Assembly (NCBI RefSeq): GCF_002207865.1 | Contig: NZ_BDQM01000014.1 | Location: 35,628-99,627 of the forward strand | From: Colwellia marinimaniae | GTDB lineage: Bacteria; Pseudomonadota; Gammaproteobacteria; Enterobacterales; Alteromonadaceae | Length of the DNA: 64,000 bases | Reading direction: 5' to 3' | Shown: piece by piece, positions 8,517 to 17,942 of the stretch | How the letters are laid out: every line of letters starts with the position of its first letter | Position numbering within the stretch: position 1 is the stretch's first letter | Notes under the pieces: generated by a model | Told to the model about the DNA's origin: nothing | The model's input: the letters and a program-made list of their open reading frames with translations, nothing else | The model's database searches: none | Made by a program: the position numbers and the translations under genes

Positions 8517-10433
8517 TTAGTTGGCACTACAAGCAATACATAAAGTATAGCGACCTTGTGGGTCATTAAACTGGTTCATTTGTGTTAACTCAGCTTTCAT
8601 CATCTTAATGAATTGTGATATAGGTTTATTATTCACCGCATTGCTGGTTAAATCAATTGAGCTATGCTCTTGGCTGGTTGCAAAAAAGCTGATCACAGCT
8701 GATGACTTACCCAGTATTTGTTGCATTATTTTACTGCGCGAAGATTGCTCTTTTTCAATAAGCAGGGTGTCATAGTGTTCAAGTTTAGCTAGGTTTGCTG
8801 CCGCAACAACCGCGTCGGTTAAGCTACCTAGTTCATCAACTAAGCCAAGCTCTTTGGCTTTTTTACCGGACCACACTCGACCTTGGGCAATACTATCAAC
8901 TTCAGCAAGGGTCATATTACGATTGTTGGCAACCAATTGAATAAAATCTTGGTAACCTTTGTTTATCGATAATTGAAATAATTTCGCCATGCCTGGTGTC
9001 AGGGCTTGGGTGGGGCCAAAGCCGGCCATATCGGTGGTACCAACACCATCGGTATGGATACCCATTTTGCTTAATGAATCTTCAAAAGTCATCATCATGC
9101 CAAAAATACCAATTGAACCTGTGATAGTTGATGGCGCTGCATAAATGAGATCTGCCGGTGCTGAAATCCAGTAACCACCCGAGGCAGCATAGGTGCCCAT
9201 TGAAGCGACAACAGGTTTACCCGCCTTTTTCAATAATTCAACTTCTTGGCGAATAATTTCTGAGGCGTAGGCACTACCACCTGGGCTATCAACGCGTAAT
9301 ACTACGGCTTTAACATCATCATTCAATCGTGCTTGGCGCAATAACTTCGCGGTGCTGTCACCACCGATAGTACCGGGTTTTTGCGTACCATCTAAAATAG
9401 TCCCTTTAGCAACAATAATGGCAACCTTATCGCTACCGCTACCGCTATCAGCATCCGCTGCGCTTTCATCTAACAATGAATTCGTGGCAGCAATATAATC
9501 TTGGTAGCCGATATGACTGTAGCTATCGCCTTTTTTGTTCTTGCCCACTAAATCAATAAGCTCGGTGCGCATTTCTTGGCGTGATTTGAGTTGATCAACC
9601 CAGTTATTATCAAGGGCATACTGAGCAAAACTACTGTTAGCCGCGCTAAATTTAGCCACTAGAGTATCAATGTTTTCATCAAAGTTATCGATAGCAAAGC
9701 CACGACGCTCGGCCACATCTTCTTTGTATTGCTGCCATAAGTCAGTAAGCCAAAGTTTGTTGGCTTCTTTTGCCGCAGCAGACATGTCATCACGAATAAA
9801 GGGTTCAACTGCTGATTTAAAGGTACCAACACGGAAGATGTGTTGATTGATGGCTAATTTATCTAATGCCGACTTAAAGTACATTTTATAGCGACCATAA
9901 CCGTCAAGTAACATAAAACCTTGTGGGTTTAACCAAATGTTATTCGCCGTACTGGCTAAATAGTATTGGTCTTGTGAAAATTGGTCACCAAGGGCAATAA
10001 TGGTCTTGCCGCTACTTTTAAAGTCCTCTAGCGCTTTAGCAATATCTTGCAACTTAGTTAAACCGGCTCTGTTTAAGCCTTGCAGTTGTAAAACTAATAT
10101 TTCTACCCGATCATCATTTTTCGCTTTAGCAATAACGTCTAAGATATCGGCAAGTAAAATTTCTGGTTGATCTTCTTGTTGCTCCAGTGCTTCTACTAAA
10201 AAAGCCTCCATCGGGTCAACTTCACGCTTTTGCTCTACCACATCACCAACAAGGTTTAACACTAAGGCCGTTTTGTCTGGGACTTGTACTTGTTCATCAC
10301 CACTTGAAATGACGCCAATGAAGCCGAATAACAGTATAAAAAATACTAGGTTTACCACTATTGAGCGAGTAAAGCTTAATACGCGCCAGAGGGAAGAAAA
10401 GATCCGTTTTATAATGCCGGGTTTATTATTCAT
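8517..10433 (-). CDS. sppA: Signal peptide peptidase SppA, 67K type
   Basis: 638 residues, the long two-domain form. This inner-membrane serine protease degrades cleaved signal peptides. One membrane anchor near the N-terminus (VVNLVFFILLFGFIGVI). The catalytic lysine is expected in the first domain at FRVGTFKSAVEPF, and the nucleophilic serine in the second domain at YAASGGYWIS; DSPGGSAYASE shows the conserved oxyanion region. The C-terminus ends in an unusual CIACSAN with two cysteines. A perfect terminator follows. Confidence 0.93.
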   Translation of the reverse strand: MNNKPGIIKRIFSSLWRVLSFTRSIVVNLVFFILLFGFIGVISSGDEQVQVPDKTALVLNLVGDVVEQKREVDPMEAFLVEALEQQEDQPEILLADILDVIAKAKNDDRVEILVLQLQGLNRAGLTKLQDIAKALEDFKSSGKTIIALGDQFSQDQYYLASTANNIWLNPQGFMLLDGYGRYKMYFKSALDKLAINQHIFRVGTFKSAVEPFIRDDMSAAAKEANKLWLTDLWQQYKEDVAERRGFAIDNFDENIDTLVAKFSAANSSFAQYALDNNWVDQLKSRQEMRTELIDLVGKNKKGDSYSHIGYQDYIAATNSLLDESAADADSGSGSDKVAIIVAKGTILDGTQKPGTIGGDSTAKLLRQARLNDDVKAVVLRVDSPGGSAYASEIIRQEVELLKKAGKPVVASMGTYAASGGYWISAPADLIYAAPSTITGSIGIFGMMMTFEDSLSKMGIHTDGVGTTDMAGFGPTQALTPGMAKLFQLSINKGYQDFIQLVANNRNMTLAEVDSIAQGRVWSGKKAKELGLVDELGSLTDAVVAAANLAKLEHYDTLLIEKEQSSRSKIMQQILGKSSAVISFFATSQEHSSIDLTSNAVNNKPISQFIKMMKAELTQMNQFNDPQGRYTLCIACSAN

Positions 10434-10647
10434 ATATATATCTTAAATTGATTAAATTAAAAATTCTCACCTCTATACTACCTTAATGTTAACCAAAACT
10501 TAACATATGGCTTTAGCTAGATTGTAACTATTTATGGCGACTCAGGGTTAAACGGTTGTTTTTATTAATTAATGAGTAAGTTGAAAGTCTTTAGCAACTA
10601 AAGCGTTCTTATTATTAATCGCTTTATTTCTTGATAAGACCGTCACT

Positions 10648-11340
10648 ATGCAAACACTACAACATTACTACCAGAGATTTTTAAGCCAGCTTAAACACTT
10701 TGATGGCATACCGGCGTTATTATTACGGCTTTATCTTGCGCCGGTTTTTATCATGGCTGGCTTTAGTAAAACGCAATTACTCAATGAAGACGTTACCGGT
10801 TTTAGCGCCATCTTGGCCGATGCTAGTATTATTGCTTGGTTTGGCAACAGTGATTGGGGCTTGGGCTTGCCATTTCCGGCTTTACTAGCAAACTTGGTTA
10901 TTTTAGTTGAGTTTTTTGGTGGCTGGTTATTATTAATTGGCGCCTTAACGCGTTTAATTAGCATACCGCTGATGTTTACCATGATAGTTGCCGCAACAAC
11001 GGTTCATGTTGATAACGGCTGGTTTGCTATCACGCCAACCAATAGTGAGATCAGCCCAGCGAGAGTTGCCAGCTGGTTAGGGCTGGAAAGTGCGCAAGGG
11101 AGTTTAGCAAACAGCGAACAAACAGCCATACGACTGGAAAAAATGCGTGAGCTGTTAGCTGAGCATGGTAATACTGATTGGCTGTATGAAAAGGGCAATA
11201 TAGTGGTGTTAAATAATGGTATAGAATTTTCAACCACGTATTTTATTATGCTACTCGCCTTGTTTTTTATTGGCGCTGGCCGTTATACCAGTGTTGACCA
11301 TTACCTAGCGCAGCGATTTTTAATGGTCGAAAAACGCTGA
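10648..11340 (+). CDS. DoxX-family membrane protein
   Basis: 230 residues with about four membrane helices: LLRLYLAPVFIMAGFSKTQL, LLANLVILVEFFGGWLLLIG, LISIPLMFTMIVAATTVHV and FIMLLALFFIGAGRY. The pattern LRLxLxxVFIxAGxxK and the EFFGGWLLLIGxxTR block are typical of DoxX/YqjF proteins. A hydrophilic insert sits between helices 3 and 4 (about residues 125-190). Function is not established for most members; links with thiol/oxidative stress are known for some. Its own terminator overlaps the stop codon. Confidence 0.8.
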   Translation: MQTLQHYYQRFLSQLKHFDGIPALLLRLYLAPVFIMAGFSKTQLLNEDVTGFSAILADASIIAWFGNSDWGLGLPFPALLANLVILVEFFGGWLLLIGALTRLISIPLMFTMIVAATTVHVDNGWFAITPTNSEISPARVASWLGLESAQGSLANSEQTAIRLEKMRELLAEHGNTDWLYEKGNIVVLNNGIEFSTTYFIMLLALFFIGAGRYTSVDHYLAQRFLMVEKR

Positions 11341-11377
11341 ACAGATATCAATTTAACTACGCTCTGTTCAGCTTTTT
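11336..11377 (+). terminator. Rho-independent terminator of the DoxX-like gene
   Basis: GCTGAACAG (11336-11344, including the TGA stop codon) pairs perfectly with CTGTTCAGC (11364-11372), followed by TTTTT. The stop codon being inside the stem makes this a very tight gene end. Confidence 0.85.
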
Positions 11378-11418
11378 ATCTTCATTGTCACTATATTATC
11401 GGCATTGTTTATTTGCCG

Positions 11419-12315
11419 TTAACTACGGATAGGTTTCTTTTTAATTCCAGGAATTAAATGGCCAAAGTGATAAATAGATAAACCTAATAATACCATCACA
11501 GCACCTATTATCAGCTTGTCGGTAATCACTTCACCGTTTAACATCGCACCTAAACTCAAGGCAACTACCGGAGTAATTAGGGTTATTAAGGTAACACTAC
11601 TGGCTGATAACTTTTGCAATATGGTAAAATAAGCATAAAAAGCAATCAATGAACCAAATACACCTAAATATAGCGTTGACCAAATAGACCTTGCTTGCCA
11701 CAGTTCAACGGGTAAGGTGCCATCCAAAACCAACCAGGTTAATAAGAACATAGGTGTGGCTAGGGTTAACGCACCAACCGTGGTTGCTAAGGGATGAATA
11801 GCTATGGAGACACTTTTCACCAACACACCACTTAAGCTAAAGAAAAATACCGCCAATAAAATAAAAATAATGCCATAAATACCATCGTCCGCTAAAGTGA
11901 AATTATCAGAGCACACCACGCCTAAACCAAGCAATGAAATAACCATAGAAAATTTACGAATACCACTGATATTGGGCTCAGCTAATATTCTCTTTGCTAG
12001 TACCGCCGAGATAACAGGGGACAAACCAAAGACTAGCGAAATAATGCCTGAAGATAAATAGGGTGCTGCTAAGTATGAACAGAGCATGCCGCCAAAGATG
12101 CCAAGTGCTGAAAAGCTGTATAGCCTTAATGCTTGTTTATGCCACGGGAGATTGATTTTACCCATTTTAATCACTAAGGCGCCAAGCACTAAAGCAATAA
12201 GCATTCTAAGTAATACCGCTAAACTGGGGTTAATTGTCTCGCTACTCCACACTATACCCAATGGGGTGGTAGACCATATTAATAGTACCGCCAAATAGGC
12301 AACTGACACTGACAT
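11419..12315 (-). CDS. EamA/DMT-family transporter
   Basis: 298 residues from the ATG at 12315, which has an AAAGGAG ribosome site 6 bases upstream; a longer frame to 12411 lacks one. Ten membrane helices in two EamA repeats, beginning VAYLAVLLIWSTTPLGIVW and repeating from IYGIIFILLAVFFFSLSGVL. The family exports metabolites or amino acids across the inner membrane; the substrate is not predictable. It ends in a basic tail (GIKKKPIRS). A terminator-like hairpin lies 85 bases upstream of the start. Confidence 0.88.
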   Translation of the reverse strand: MSVSVAYLAVLLIWSTTPLGIVWSSETINPSLAVLLRMLIALVLGALVIKMGKINLPWHKQALRLYSFSALGIFGGMLCSYLAAPYLSSGIISLVFGLSPVISAVLAKRILAEPNISGIRKFSMVISLLGLGVVCSDNFTLADDGIYGIIFILLAVFFFSLSGVLVKSVSIAIHPLATTVGALTLATPMFLLTWLVLDGTLPVELWQARSIWSTLYLGVFGSLIAFYAYFTILQKLSASSVTLITLITPVVALSLGAMLNGEVITDKLIIGAVMVLLGLSIYHFGHLIPGIKKKPIRS

Positions 12316-12399
12316 TTTACTCTCCTTTGTTGCGTTTAAAATTTTTGTTTTAAAGCGAAAGCAGACTATTACGGTTTTTTGTCGGGAAGGGGGTAAAAC

Positions 12400-12432
12400 A
12401 AAAAGCCGCAAGAGGTGGTTGCTGCGGCTTTA
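12400..12432 (-). terminator. Terminator-like hairpin upstream of the EamA transporter
   Basis: AAAGCCGCA and TGCGGCTTT form a perfect 9-bp stem with a 12-base loop. On the minus strand it is followed by TTTTGTTTT. It lies 85 bases before the transporter start on the same strand, so it could be an attenuator in the leader or the terminator of a small upstream transcript. The rest of 12316-12907 shows no gene. Confidence 0.55.
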
Positions 12433-12907
12433 AAAGTGAACTAATTAATGACTCGATTAACTATAATTCTTCAATGTTCCGCAGTGACTGGCCAATTTAA
12501 CTGGCGCTTAACTTGCCACAGTCGATTGACCACAAGCAGATAGCTTATCGCTATTGCTTTGGGGTTTCGAATACTGATCATGGCGAGTAAGTTGCTTGGC
12601 ATTGCTTTTCTTTATAGTAAGTTATATTAAGTTATCTTATGGCTAAGCTAGAGTTTGAATCTAGGTTACATAGGTACAGTTCTGTTAGCTCGAATAGTGG
12701 CGTTAGAGCAAAATGAAGTCAAGTATAAATAACGCCTTTGCGGTATAAAATTTATTTTAACTCTGTTATTGAGATTAGCGTGTCCAAGGAGTACCAAGGC
12801 AATGTAATACGTTAGCCGTGTGACCAGTCTTGGATGAGAATAAACTTAATTGATTTGGTCTCAGCTTAACGATAAACTTCTACAATAACCCTTGTTAGAA
12901 GTATTTT

Positions 12908-13504
12908 ATGGACGCTATTGAATTACTATTGCAACGCCAGTCGACACCGATGTTAACTGATCCCGCGCCAAATAAAGCCGACTTATCAACATTATTGTCT
13001 GCGGGCATGCGAGTCCCCGATCACGCGGGCTTAAAACCTTGGCATTTCCATGTTATTAGCGGAGCAGGTTTACAACGATTAAGCGACCTTTACGTTGCAG
13101 CTACCACCATTGACCTAACCACTAAAGCAGGTCTCCTTGAGGGTACTAGTATAGATGAAGATGCCTTTAATGAAAAAATAGCGAAAGTAGCGAAAATGCC
13201 ATTTAGAGCGCCAATGATGATTGTTATCTCAACTCAATATGTTGAGCATAATAAAGTTCCTCAACAAGAACAATTGATTGCCGCAGGTTGTTGTGCACAA
13301 GCCATGCAAATGGCCGCTTTTTCGTTGGGCTATGGTGCTATGTGGCGTACCGGTGACTTAGCTTATAATGAAACAGTGAAAACCGGTTTAGGGCTGGCTG
13401 CGGGTAATGATATCGCCGGTTTCTTATATCTAGGCACGCCAACAAAAGCGCCACACAGTAAACCGGCTAAAGATTTCCAAGCGAATGTTACTTATTGGAA
13501 CTAA
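12908..13504 (+). CDS. YdjA-like nitroreductase
   Basis: 198 residues, FMN-binding NAD(P)H-dependent nitroreductase of the short YdjA type. MDAIELLLQRQSTP is the typical start, RVPDHAGLKPWHF contributes to FMN binding (the RxPDHxxLxPW signature) and AAFSLGYGAMWRTGDLAY is the second flavin-contacting segment. Expected to be a cytosolic homodimer reducing nitro or quinone-like compounds. No operon partner; the downstream gap is filled by two miniature elements. Confidence 0.88.
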   Translation: MDAIELLLQRQSTPMLTDPAPNKADLSTLLSAGMRVPDHAGLKPWHFHVISGAGLQRLSDLYVAATTIDLTTKAGLLEGTSIDEDAFNEKIAKVAKMPFRAPMMIVISTQYVEHNKVPQQEQLIAAGCCAQAMQMAAFSLGYGAMWRTGDLAYNETVKTGLGLAAGNDIAGFLYLGTPTKAPHSKPAKDFQANVTYWN

Positions 13505-13860
13505 TACCAATATCATTAAATTACATGCCTGTGCACTTGGCTCAGTATTGTCATCCCCGTGGTGTTTTAATCGGACGTGCCATGGATGGCACTTATTAGA
13601 CAATGCATGGAGCTTATTGTCCTGAATCCAGTGTATAAAGAGCAATGGATCTTCGATCAGAGACTTCGAAGATGACGTATACAAAAAGTTCCTGAGTAAA
13701 CTACATAGGCATGTTAAATTATTGCCCACTTGTGCGGGTTAAAATACACCAAGGCGGCGTTGCTCTCAATGCCAATAGCCTGCTATTGGTCAATCGAGCG
13801 CCTTGCTTTAATCTATTTTTCCTATGCACAACAAGATCACAAACTTAATGAAACTGGTAT
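13504..13860. mobile_element. Miniature element family B copy 2, interrupted
   Basis: Ends ATACCAATATCATTAA and TTAATGAAACTGGTAT match the family B copy at 3116-3265 in reverse orientation. The left ~19 bases are separated from the remainder by a family A element (13523-13714). Removing the insert and one target copy leaves about 159 bp that reads continuously as ATCATTAAATTATTGCCCAC, the same order as copy 1. It therefore predates the family A insertion. Confidence 0.75.
13523..13714. mobile_element. Miniature element family A copy 2, nested in family B
   Basis: 192 bp, reverse orientation relative to the copy at 8263 and the same length. Ends are ACATGCCTGTG and CATAGGCATGT. Flanked by TAAATT at 13517-13522 and 13715-13720, a clean 6-bp target duplication. 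The insertion point lies inside a family B element. Confidence 0.88.
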
Positions 13861-13891
13861 AACCGACAGTATACAATTAAAAATTTGGCAA

Positions 13892-13919
13892 TAAAAAAGG
13901 CGACATAAGTCGCCTTTTT
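13892..13919 (-). terminator. Rho-independent terminator of asnS
   Basis: AAAAAAGGCGAC / GTCGCCTTTTT around a 4-base loop, 18 bases beyond the asnS stop on the minus strand. Runs of A and T on both sides make it functional in either direction. Confidence 0.9.
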
Positions 13920-13936
13920 CTGTTTTTAACGTTACG

Positions 13937-15337
13937 TTAAAACGTTGCGCTATTCGGTGTTCTTGGGAATGGGATCACGTCACGAACGTTTTGCATACCT
14001 GTGGCATACGCCACTAAACGCTCAAAACCTAGACCAAAACCGGCGTGAGGCACAGTGCCGTAACGACGAAGATCACGGTACCAACCATAATCAGCAATAT
14101 CTAAGCCCATTTCTTCTAAGCGGCTATCTAATACGTCAAGACGTTCTTCACGTTGACTACCACCAATAATTTCACCAATGCCAGGGGCCAGAATATCCAT
14201 GGCAGCAACCGTTTTACCATCGTCATTTAAACGCATATAGAAAGATTTAATATCTTTCGGGTAGTTTTGTAAAATTACCGGGCCGTTAAAGTGCTCTTCC
14301 GCAAGGTAACGTTCATGTTCAGAGTTTAAATCTATGCCCCAAGCGACTGGGTTTTCAAATTTCTTACCGCAGTTCTCTAAAATAGTGATAGCGTCAGTGT
14401 ATTCAAGACGGACAAAGTCAGTATTAATGACAGAATTTAATCGCTCAATTACTGTTTTATCAACACGTTGTTGGAAGAAAGCCATATCATCAGCGCGCTC
14501 TTCAAGTACGGCTTTTAACACATATTTAAGCATTTCTTCTGCCAAATCAGCCGCATCCGATAAATTAGCAAAAGCGATTTCCGGCTCAATCATCCAAAAC
14601 TCAGCTAAATGGCGGCTGGTGTTAGAGTTTTCTGCTCTAAAAGTAGGACCAAAGGTATAAACTTTAGATAAGGCGCTACAATAAGTTTCTACATTTAATT
14701 GACCTGAGACCGTTAAAAAGGTCTCTTTACCAAAGAAGTCTTGTTTGTAATCCACTTTACCTTCGTCATTACGGGGTAAGTTTTCCATATCTAAGGTACT
14801 TACCCTGAACATCTCACCAGCGCCTTCACAATCACTGCCAGTGATCAGTGGCGTGCTGATCCAGAAATAACCTTTGCTATGCAAAAATCTATGGATAGCT
14901 TGGGCTAAACAGTTACGTACACGGGTTACTGCGCCGCCAATGTTAGTACGGGCACGTAAATGTGCTTGTTCGCGTAAAAACTCCATGCTATGTCGTTTAG
15001 CTGCCATTGGGTAAGTATCAGGGTCTTCAACAAAACCCAATACTTCTACTTCTGTTGCTTGGATTTCAAAAGCTTGGCCTTTACCAGGAGATTCAACCAA
15101 AATACCGGTTACTTTAACTGAGCAGCCCGTAGTTAATTTAAGAATGTCGCTGTCATAATTGTCGAGTTCACATGGCACTATGGCTTGAATAGCATCAAAA
15201 CATGAACCGTCATGTATTGCTAAAAATGAAATACCAGCTTTCGAATCACGGCGTGTTCTAATCCAACCGTGGACGGTAATGCTTTCATTAACAGGGAAGT
15301 TACCCGCTAACACATCAGTAATTGCTATAACTGACAT
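13937..15337 (-). CDS. asnS: Asparaginyl-tRNA synthetase
   Basis: 466 residues, the bacterial AsnRS length. The N-terminal OB-fold anticodon-binding domain ([20 protein letters not shown]) is followed by the class IIb catalytic core: motif 2 around [20 protein letters not shown] and motif 3 as [21 protein letters not shown] near the C-terminus. It charges tRNA-Asn with asparagine in the cytosol. Ribosome site AGAGGT precedes the ATG. Monocistronic, with a strong terminator. Confidence 0.97.
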   Translation of the reverse strand: MSVIAITDVLAGNFPVNESITVHGWIRTRRDSKAGISFLAIHDGSCFDAIQAIVPCELDNYDSDILKLTTGCSVKVTGILVESPGKGQAFEIQATEVEVLGFVEDPDTYPMAAKRHSMEFLREQAHLRARTNIGGAVTRVRNCLAQAIHRFLHSKGYFWISTPLITGSDCEGAGEMFRVSTLDMENLPRNDEGKVDYKQDFFGKETFLTVSGQLNVETYCSALSKVYTFGPTFRAENSNTSRHLAEFWMIEPEIAFANLSDAADLAEEMLKYVLKAVLEERADDMAFFQQRVDKTVIERLNSVINTDFVRLEYTDAITILENCGKKFENPVAWGIDLNSEHERYLAEEHFNGPVILQNYPKDIKSFYMRLNDDGKTVAAMDILAPGIGEIIGGSQREERLDVLDSRLEEMGLDIADYGWYRDLRRYGTVPHAGFGLGFERLVAYATGMQNVRDVIPFPRTPNSATF

Positions 15338-15477
15338 TTAATGACCTCTTATTCTTATCTAATTGATTGAAATTGCTTATACCAAGTTGACGCTATTATT
15401 TGCCATTCACGCTAAGTGAGGGATAAATTTAAACTAAATTGGTATTATGCTAAAAATGGGGTGATATGTTACCGTGA

Positions 15478-15946
15478 CAAGGCATAAATGCAATGCTTAA
15501 TTGCACTGAACAATAACAAATAGTACCAGTTAACACTAAAAGGGTGGGAAATAGTTAAAACATCAGTAAAGATGAGGGTAAAATTTGAGCAGCTTACTGT
15601 CTTTCCCCCTCAGCTACTATTGTTATCTAAGCCGCAGCGAGGCAATAAACTAGAAAAAATTACCATATATCGCATTGGCAAGGCATAAATGCAATGAGCA
15701 ATACCCAAGTAAGGCAATGAACAATAACAAATAGTGCCAGTTAACACTAAAAGGGTGGGAAATAGTTAAAACAACAGTAAGGATGAGGGTAAAATTTGAG
15801 CAGTTTACTGTCTTTCCCGCTCAGCTACTATTGTTATCTAAGCCGCAGCGAGACAATAAACTAGAAAAAATTACCATATGTCGCATTGGCAAGGCATAAA
15901 TGCAATGAACAATACCCAAGTAAGGCAATGAACAATAACAAATAGT
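15478..15946. repeat. 211-bp noncoding direct repeat, two copies plus part of a third
   Basis: The word CAATAACAAATAGT occurs at 15511, 15722 and 15933, spaced by exactly 211 bp. The segment CAAGGCATAAATGCAATG recurs at 15478, 15679 and 15890 (copy 1 lacks 10 bases here). Copies differ by isolated substitutions. Each unit carries AACAATAACAAATAGT and an approximate inverse GCTACTATTGTTATC about 110 bases later, so the transcript could fold. No coding frame is conserved across copies. Confidence 0.88.
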
Positions 15947-16033
15947 GCTTGATGGCAATAAAAAGTGCATAAATGGCGGCAAACAAGCTGAATTACAGCA
16001 ATGATGACACAAAAGAGTGATGGAGGAAGTAAA

Positions 16034-16393
16034 GTGGCGCAAAGAGAAGAGCGCAGAAAAAGCACCGACTTTTGGATTTACCTGCAAAAAAGCTTGGCCC
16101 TGCTCAGTTGGATATTTTTTTTGGTCGCACTGATCATGTCATATTATGCGGCACCCGATCAATATTATGGCATGTTACGCTATTACGATATTGAAATTCG
16201 ACAATTTTGGTTAACGCCACTAACGGGCTATTTATATATACTGTTATGGCTGAGTACCTTGGGCAGTTATATAGCGCTAATGACAGATAAATATCGCTGT
16301 CGCCGGTACATTGATAACCCTCATTACCACTTGATGTTCTTAATTGTCGTCAATCTTATTTGGTTAGTGTATATCTTAGTTGAGGCGCCTTAA
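16034..16393 (+). CDS. Small inner-membrane protein of unknown function
   Basis: 119 residues if started at the GTG at 16034, which has an excellent GGAGGA ribosome site 7 bases upstream; the in-frame ATG at 16001 has none. Three membrane helices are visible: SLALLSWIFFLVALIMSYYA, LTGYLYILLWLSTLGSYIAL and LMFLIVVNLIWLVYILV. A charged cytosolic N-terminus and a Tyr-rich loop (PDQYYGMLRYYDIEIRQFW) lie between. I do not recognise the family. It ends close to the convergent bioA gene. Confidence 0.65.
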   Translation: MAQREERRKSTDFWIYLQKSLALLSWIFFLVALIMSYYAAPDQYYGMLRYYDIEIRQFWLTPLTGYLYILLWLSTLGSYIALMTDKYRCRRYIDNPHYHLMFLIVVNLIWLVYILVEAP

Positions 16394-16532
16394 CCTAGGA
16401 AGCAGAACTAAGGCACTGCAGGTAAGGCCAAATGATTATCCTTGTCTTGTGCCAATGGCTTTAAGGCAGATGCCTCTATGCCATTTAAATCTCGATGAGT
16501 GGCAATTCACTTTATATACTTGCTATCACTCG

Positions 16533-17870
16533 CTAACTAAAACAATCATCTTCATCGAGGACAGTAGCGATGGCATGTACTAATGTTGTTAACTGCTCAG
16601 TATTAATGATCAGCGGCGGAATAATATAAATTAAAGTGCCAAAAGGTCTGATCCATACACCTAATTCAACAAAGCGTTTTTGTATCTTAGCCACGTTAAC
16701 TACTTGTCGACATTCTATGGCAGCAATACTGCCTAAAACACGTGTATCGATAACCCTTGGGTGGTCATGCAAAGGTTTTAGCAGATTAATAAGCGTACTT
16801 TCAATTGCTTGTACTTGAGCTTGCCAATCATTTTCAAATAATAAATCAATGCTAGCATTAGCAACGGCGCAGGCGAGGGCATTACCCATAAACGTTGGAC
16901 CATGCATAAAACAACCTGCAACACCCTCACTAATGGTTTGGGCAATGTGTGTGGTACATAAGGTTGCCGCTAGGGTGATATAACCACCGGTTAAGGTTTT
17001 ACCTAAACACATGATATCTGGGCTAATGCCTGCCCATTCACAGGCAAATAATTTACCTGTACGGCCAAAACCCGTGGCTATTTCATCAACGATAAGCAAG
17101 ACATCATACTGATCACATAAGTTTCGACAGGCCTTTAAATACTCAGGGTGATAAAAACGCATGCCACCCGTGCCTTGTACTATGGGCTCAATAATAAAGG
17201 CGGCTATCTCAGCATGATGCTGAGCGAATAAAGCCGAGAGTTCAGTGACATCATTACTGTCCCATACTTGACCAAATTTAACTTTCGGCGCTGGGGCAAA
17301 ATAATGCTGCATTAATACTTGTTCAAATATTTGATGCATGCCGGTAACAGGATCACAAACCGACATGGCCGCAAAGGTATCACCGTGATAACCATTTTTA
17401 ACCGTCAATAATTTGGTTTTAGTTAACTTATGCTGGCTTTTTTCGGCCCTAGCATGTTGATATTGCAAAGCCATTTTCATCGCTATTTCAACACTGACCG
17501 AGCCGGAATCAGATAAAAATACTTTTTCCAGACCTGGCGGAGTTAACTTCACCAACTTCTCACATAAGGTGATAGCACTGATATGTGTTAAACCGCCAAA
17601 CATCACATGCGACATTTTTGCCGCTTGCTGTTGCAGGGCGGCATTTAACTTAGGATGATTATAACCATGTAAAACAGACCACCACGAAGACATGCCATCA
17701 ATAAGTTGTTCACCGCTGGCTAAATTGATGGTTACCCCTTCGGCACTGTCAACCAAATAGCTTGGCAGTGGCTCAGACATTGAAGTGTATGGATGCCAGA
17801 CATGTTCTTTATCAAGGCGCAGCAAGGAATTTTGTTCCGATGGGGTTATGGCTGTATGTTTATTGTTCAT
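16533..17870 (-). CDS. bioA: Adenosylmethionine-8-amino-7-oxononanoate aminotransferase
   Basis: 445 residues, PLP-dependent class III aminotransferase. It converts KAPA to DAPA using S-adenosylmethionine as amino donor, the third step of biotin ring assembly. GMSSWWSVLHGYNHP carries the tryptophans that shape the substrate site, DEIATGFGRTGKLFA is the PLP-aspartate region and CLGKTLTGGYITLA holds the Schiff-base lysine. It is divergent from bioBFCD across a 72-bp shared promoter region. Confidence 0.96.
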   Translation of the reverse strand: MNNKHTAITPSEQNSLLRLDKEHVWHPYTSMSEPLPSYLVDSAEGVTINLASGEQLIDGMSSWWSVLHGYNHPKLNAALQQQAAKMSHVMFGGLTHISAITLCEKLVKLTPPGLEKVFLSDSGSVSVEIAMKMALQYQHARAEKSQHKLTKTKLLTVKNGYHGDTFAAMSVCDPVTGMHQIFEQVLMQHYFAPAPKVKFGQVWDSNDVTELSALFAQHHAEIAAFIIEPIVQGTGGMRFYHPEYLKACRNLCDQYDVLLIVDEIATGFGRTGKLFACEWAGISPDIMCLGKTLTGGYITLAATLCTTHIAQTISEGVAGCFMHGPTFMGNALACAVANASIDLLFENDWQAQVQAIESTLINLLKPLHDHPRVIDTRVLGSIAAIECRQVVNVAKIQKRFVELGVWIRPFGTLIYIIPPLIINTEQLTTLVHAIATVLDEDDCFS

Positions 17871-17941
17871 TTGTTAACTAAAAATCTTATTAATCGTTGA
17901 CATCATGCTTAGGCTGGCTAGACTACCCGTTAAGTTAACTA
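17871..17941. promoter_or_regulatory. Candidate BirA operator half-sites in the bioA/bioB divergent promoter
   Basis: TTGTTAACT lies at 17871-17879 next to the bioA start and its mirror AGTTAACTA at 17933-17941 next to the bioB start. Both resemble the TTGTAAACC / GGTTTACAA half-sites recognised by the biotin repressor BirA, but here they are about 53 bp apart instead of the ~16 bp of a classical operator. The positions overlap both translation-start regions. Confidence 0.4.
17897..17924 (+). promoter_or_regulatory. Predicted sigma-70 promoter of bioBFCD
   Basis: TTGACA at 17897-17902 is a perfect -35 box and TAGACT at 17919-17924 is a fair -10 box, with a 16-bp spacer. It points towards bioB, whose first ATG is 19 bases downstream of the -10 box, so the leader would be very short. 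Confidence 0.6.
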
Positions 17942-17942
17942 G

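Noticed and set aside
11004..11237. Minus-strand frames opposite the DoxX-like gene
   Set aside because: Antisense shadows of a well supported gene; no ribosome site or family resemblance.
15379..15446. Short element with ATACCAA / TTGGTAT ends upstream of asnS
   Set aside because: Only the 7-base ends match family B; the interior is unrelated, so similarity may be chance.
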